The notes beneath the pieces were generated by a model that was not told the origin of the DNA, searched no databases, and saw only the letters and a program-made list of their open reading frames with translations. DNA of 64,000 nt from positions 124,001 to 188,000 of the forward strand of contig JBAOKB010000154.1 of the NCBI GenBank assembly GCA_037044905.1. The letters run 5' to 3'. This stretch comes from Hortaea werneckii (Eukaryota > Ascomycota > Dothideomycetes > Mycosphaerellales > Teratosphaeriaceae). A program made the position numbers and the translations under genes. Positions 61,186 to 64,000 of the stretch are shown one piece after another (the stretch's first letter is position 1; each line of letters opens with the position of its first letter).

Positions 61186-62767
61186 ATGTCTCCAAGATCA
61201 AGCCTACCCTACGCTCTAGGTCTCACTGCCCTAGCCTCACTGGCCGCCGCTGGTCCCTGTGACATCTACGCGGATGGCGACACCCCCTGCGTAGCAGCCC
61301 ACAGCACTACCCGTGCGCTCTTTGACTCTTATCAAGGTCCTCTCTACCAGGTCCAGCGCGGCTCAGACGATGCAACCACAGAAATCACGCCAATCTCCGC
61401 TGGTGGCGTAGCGGACGCATCTGCCCAGGACAGCTTCTGCAACGGCACTACCTGCCTCATCACAGTCATCTACGACCAGTCCGGGACCGGCAACGACCTC
61501 ACGCGTGCACCACCGGGTGGTGCTGCCTCTGGCCCTCAGCCAAACGGGTACGACAACCTGGCTTCCGCTACTGGTGCTCCTGTTACCCTGAACGGGCAGA
61601 AAGCATACGGTGTCTTCATCTCCCCAGGGACTGGCTATAGGAACGACGAGACGACCAATGTGGCCACGGGAGACGAGCCAGAAGGCATGTACGCCGTCTT
61701 TGACGGGACTCACTACAATGGTGGCTGCTGCTTCGACTATGGCAATGCCGAGACCAACAACCTCGATACCGGCAACGGACACATGGAGGCGCTGTACTTT
61801 GGCGACAACACGTTCTGGGGAAGGGGTTCGGGTGAGGGTCCATGGGTTATGGCCGACTTGGAGAACGGTCTGTTCTCTGGCGAGGACCCGGATCTTAATG
61901 CCAACGACCCTACTGTGACCTACAGGTTCTTGACCTCCATCCTCAAGGGCGAGCCGAACCACTGGGCCATTCGAGGCGGCAATGCAGCGTCTGGCGGCCT
62001 CTCCACGTACTATGATGGCGTGAGGCCCAGTGCATCGGGCTATAACCCAGCACAGAAAGAGGGAGCAATATTGCTCGGTATTGGCGGAGACAACAGTATC
62101 AGTGGTCAGGGAACGTTCTATGAGGGGGTCGTAACCTCAGGATACCCGTCTGATGACACGGAAGCACAAGTCCAGGTAGGCCAATCGAAACCGGATCCAT
62201 GACAAAGAGCTTCACAGAATATGTACTGACAATCGCTCTCACCAGGCCAACATCGTCGCAGCAGGCTACGCCACCACCTCCCTCACTTCCGGCCCAGCCG
62301 TGAACGTCGGAGACACCGTCTCCTTCCACGTCACGACCCCGGGCTACACGGACCGCTACCTCGCCCACTCCGACTCCGACATCAACACCCAAGTCCTAAC
62401 CTCCTCATCTAGCACTTCCGCCAAACAATCCGCCTCCTGGTCCGTAACAACCGGCCTCGGCAACTCCGGCTGCGTCTCTTTCGAAAGCGTTGACGTCCCG
62501 GGGAGCTACATGCGGCACTACAACTTCGTGTTACAGCTCTCCGCCGACGACGGTACCAAGCAGATGCACGAGGATGCTACATTCTGTCCTCAAGCCGGGT
62601 TGACCGGGGAAGGGAACTCGATCACAGCGTGGGGTTATCCTACGAGGTATATCCGCCACTTTAACAATGAGGGGTATGTGGCGACGAATGGGGGACCAGA
62701 GGACTTCGATGCGACGAGGAGTTTTACCCAGGATGTTACGTTTCTTGTTGAGGGCGCTTTGGCTTAG
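61186..62767 (+). CDS. abfB: secreted alpha-L-arabinofuranosidase B, GH54 with CBM42
   Basis: Extracellular exo-arabinofuranosidase acting on arabinan and arabinoxylan side chains. Exons 61186-62175 and 62246-62767, with a 70-nt intron (GTAGGC...CACCAG), encode 503 aa. A signal peptide is present (about 1-22, ending SLAAA-GPCD). The GH54 catalytic domain runs to about residue 335 and shows CDIYADGDTPCVAAHS, IYDQSGTGNDL and the vicinal Cys181-Cys182 pair in NGGCCFDYGN. Using that pair as anchor to the Aspergillus kawachii enzyme, the nucleophile corresponds to Glu226 (in ADLENGLFSG) and the acid/base to Asp302 (in GIGGDNS). The C-terminal beta-trefoil CBM42 contains the repeated RYLAH / YMRHYNF / RYIRHFN motifs, which bind arabinofuranose. 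Length and order match the family exactly. Confidence 0.96.
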
Positions 62768-64000
62768 TGGCGGGAGGGACGGAGGTGTGTGAAGGACGTT
62801 TGGGCCGGTCGATGTAGTGAAGGGTTGACGCCTTACCGTTAACCAATCTGATGAGGAAAGTGTTCTATAAGTTGCTTTTTGTGCTTTGCTGCACTCAGAT
62901 TCTGATATGGGTCTCTTTACTTTCTAATTGGTCCTGGTCTTCGGGAGATTTCTGCTGTAGCATGCGTGAAATTGATTTGAGAAAAGAGTAAGCGTCCCAA
63001 TAATTTAAAAAATAGAGAAAAAGACCATCTTTTTGCTCATTCTCGAGAAAATCTTATCCTCTCGCTCCTCGGGTTTTAGCAGCATACGCAAAGTAGGGGG
63101 AAAGAGGGAGGGAGGGAGGAAACAGATACATAAGCCTACAGGCATTGAAGCAGTGTACACCCGACTTCAAAAAGTCCCTATAAAGTGATAAGTAAGAGAG
63201 AGAGAAGAGGGGGAGCAAGCATTTTCCTCATCTCCTGGGGTCTCACACTTCCTCCTTCTTCAATTGCTGCATCTACAGGCGTACGCTAGGTAGATTATTC
63301 AAGAAGGTGAGTACAAAAAACATACAGACGTCAAGAGTGTTGGCTTGAGACTCCAAAGAATCCCTGTGGGAGCATACGCAGAAAGTAGAGAGAGGGGCAA
63401 GAGTTATCACGTGGAAAGCCTCGCCTCCTGATTCTCTAGATGATCTCTACGAGAGCATATGTAAGAAAGGTCACATTCAAAAGCCCCCGCTATCGCATAG
63501 AAGACATATCTTACTTGCGACTCAGATAGCCTCTATAGAAGCATCTGTAAGACGAAGTAGATATATGGGAGCAAGCGCTATTGTCTAAGGGCTGTCTTTC
63601 CATTATTCTCTTTATCCGTTCCTCGGAAAGCCTTTATAGGGGCATTTACAGAGGAGACTGAAGGAGAGGGAGCTAAGCGTAACGCCGGGAAGGAAGGCAT
63701 GAAGTAAAGCATTCGATTTCGTTCCGGCTTAGATTGCACCTCTGAAACCTCCTTTTTCGTTCTTGCTGTTCGTTTTCTTCGGCAGATCGCTCGAATAGCA
63801 TGTGGAAACCAAAGTAGGAAAAGAAGCAGAGCTCCTAAGCACCACCTCACGTCAATCGCTACCTGACTCTTTTGAGGCTATCCCCTGGGAAACGAGCGAA
63901 GTAGAGTAGAAGCAGGCACGGAAACTTTGGCTTGATGTAGGGACCTGAGGCAGGCAATTCTGTGAGGACATAGGTCATTACGCAGCGTTGTATACTGAAA
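62768..64000. other. intergenic region to right edge, mostly degenerate repeat array
   Basis: No gene is recognised. From about 63064 the sequence is purine/pyrimidine-biased and made of diverged units with a spacing of 81-99 nt (see repeat entry). Confidence 0.55.
63064..63690. repeat. degenerate tandem array, about 92-bp units
   Basis: At least seven diverged units begin near 63064, 63163, 63251, 63349, 63430, 63519 and 63617. Each has a core like GCCTCTATAGGAGCATAYG-TAAGA, often preceded by GACTC and followed by a GTAGAGAGGGGAGCAAGC-like tail. The match between 63349-63403 and 63519-63577 is the clearest. A weaker unit may lie near 63870. The array may continue past the window. Confidence 0.65.

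Noticed and set aside
63064..63690. CRISPR-like or rRNA-spacer array
   Set aside because: Units are degenerate throughout with no constant repeat/variable spacer pattern, and CRISPR arrays are not expected in a fungal nuclear genome; no rRNA core sequence is seen.

Overview
The window is nuclear DNA of a filamentous ascomycete, most likely a Dothideomycete of the Mycosphaerellales/Capnodiales type. The evidence is short introns (45-110 nt, with CTAAC/CTGAC branch sites and YAG acceptors), fungus-specific families (Zn2Cys6 factors, CYP51, GH51 and GH54 arabinofuranosidases, a Lam1/Sip3-type BAR-PH-VASt protein) and a CYP51 that reads very like those of plant-associated Mycosphaerellales. The species assignment is inference. 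I found no rRNA, tRNA or CRISPR array.

Layout. 0-8.6 kb: a zinc alcohol dehydrogenase cut by the left edge and apparently frameshifted twice, a 2.9-kb CT-rich gap, a Sac7-like RhoGAP gene with an apparent one-base frameshift, a 41-base poly-G tract, and the Rab geranylgeranyltransferase beta subunit (BET2). 9.9-16.6 kb: a fungal zinc-finger-like protein of unknown role, a Zn2Cys6 regulator, and the WRNIP1/Mgs1 AAA+ ATPase. 17.7-26.6 kb: four plus-strand genes that look lineage-specific, separated by repeat-rich spacers. One is a striking chimera joining a FAR1/MULE-type DNA-binding region, a Zn2Cys6 cluster and a copia-gag-like region. 27-33 kb: a CMD-family protein divergent from CYP51 (ERG11), then a secreted GH51 arabinofuranosidase. 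33.6-43 kb: Lam1/Sip3-like sterol-transfer protein, aspartyl aminopeptidase divergent from a DUF202 protein, and a gene with an NLR-type fungal N-terminal domain. 45-54.7 kb: Na+/H+ antiporter, Pyr4/PaxB-like seven-helix membrane protein, a microsomal-type SDR ketoreductase and a very long CaCA cation/Ca2+ exchanger. 55-62.8 kb: an AT-rich stretch with RIP-like dinucleotide bias, a conserved hypothetical, a METTL21/FAM86-type methyltransferase and a GH54/CBM42 arabinofuranosidase. The last 1 kb is a degenerate tandem array with units of about 92 bp.

Most genes are independent housekeeping or secreted-enzyme loci, not a pathway cluster. Loose functional themes are sterol biology (CYP51 and the Lam-type transporter), arabinan degradation (GH51 and GH54, 28 kb apart) and cation homeostasis (Na+/H+ and Na+/Ca2+ exchangers). 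Splice sites were placed by reading donor/acceptor signals and checking frame. They are predictions.
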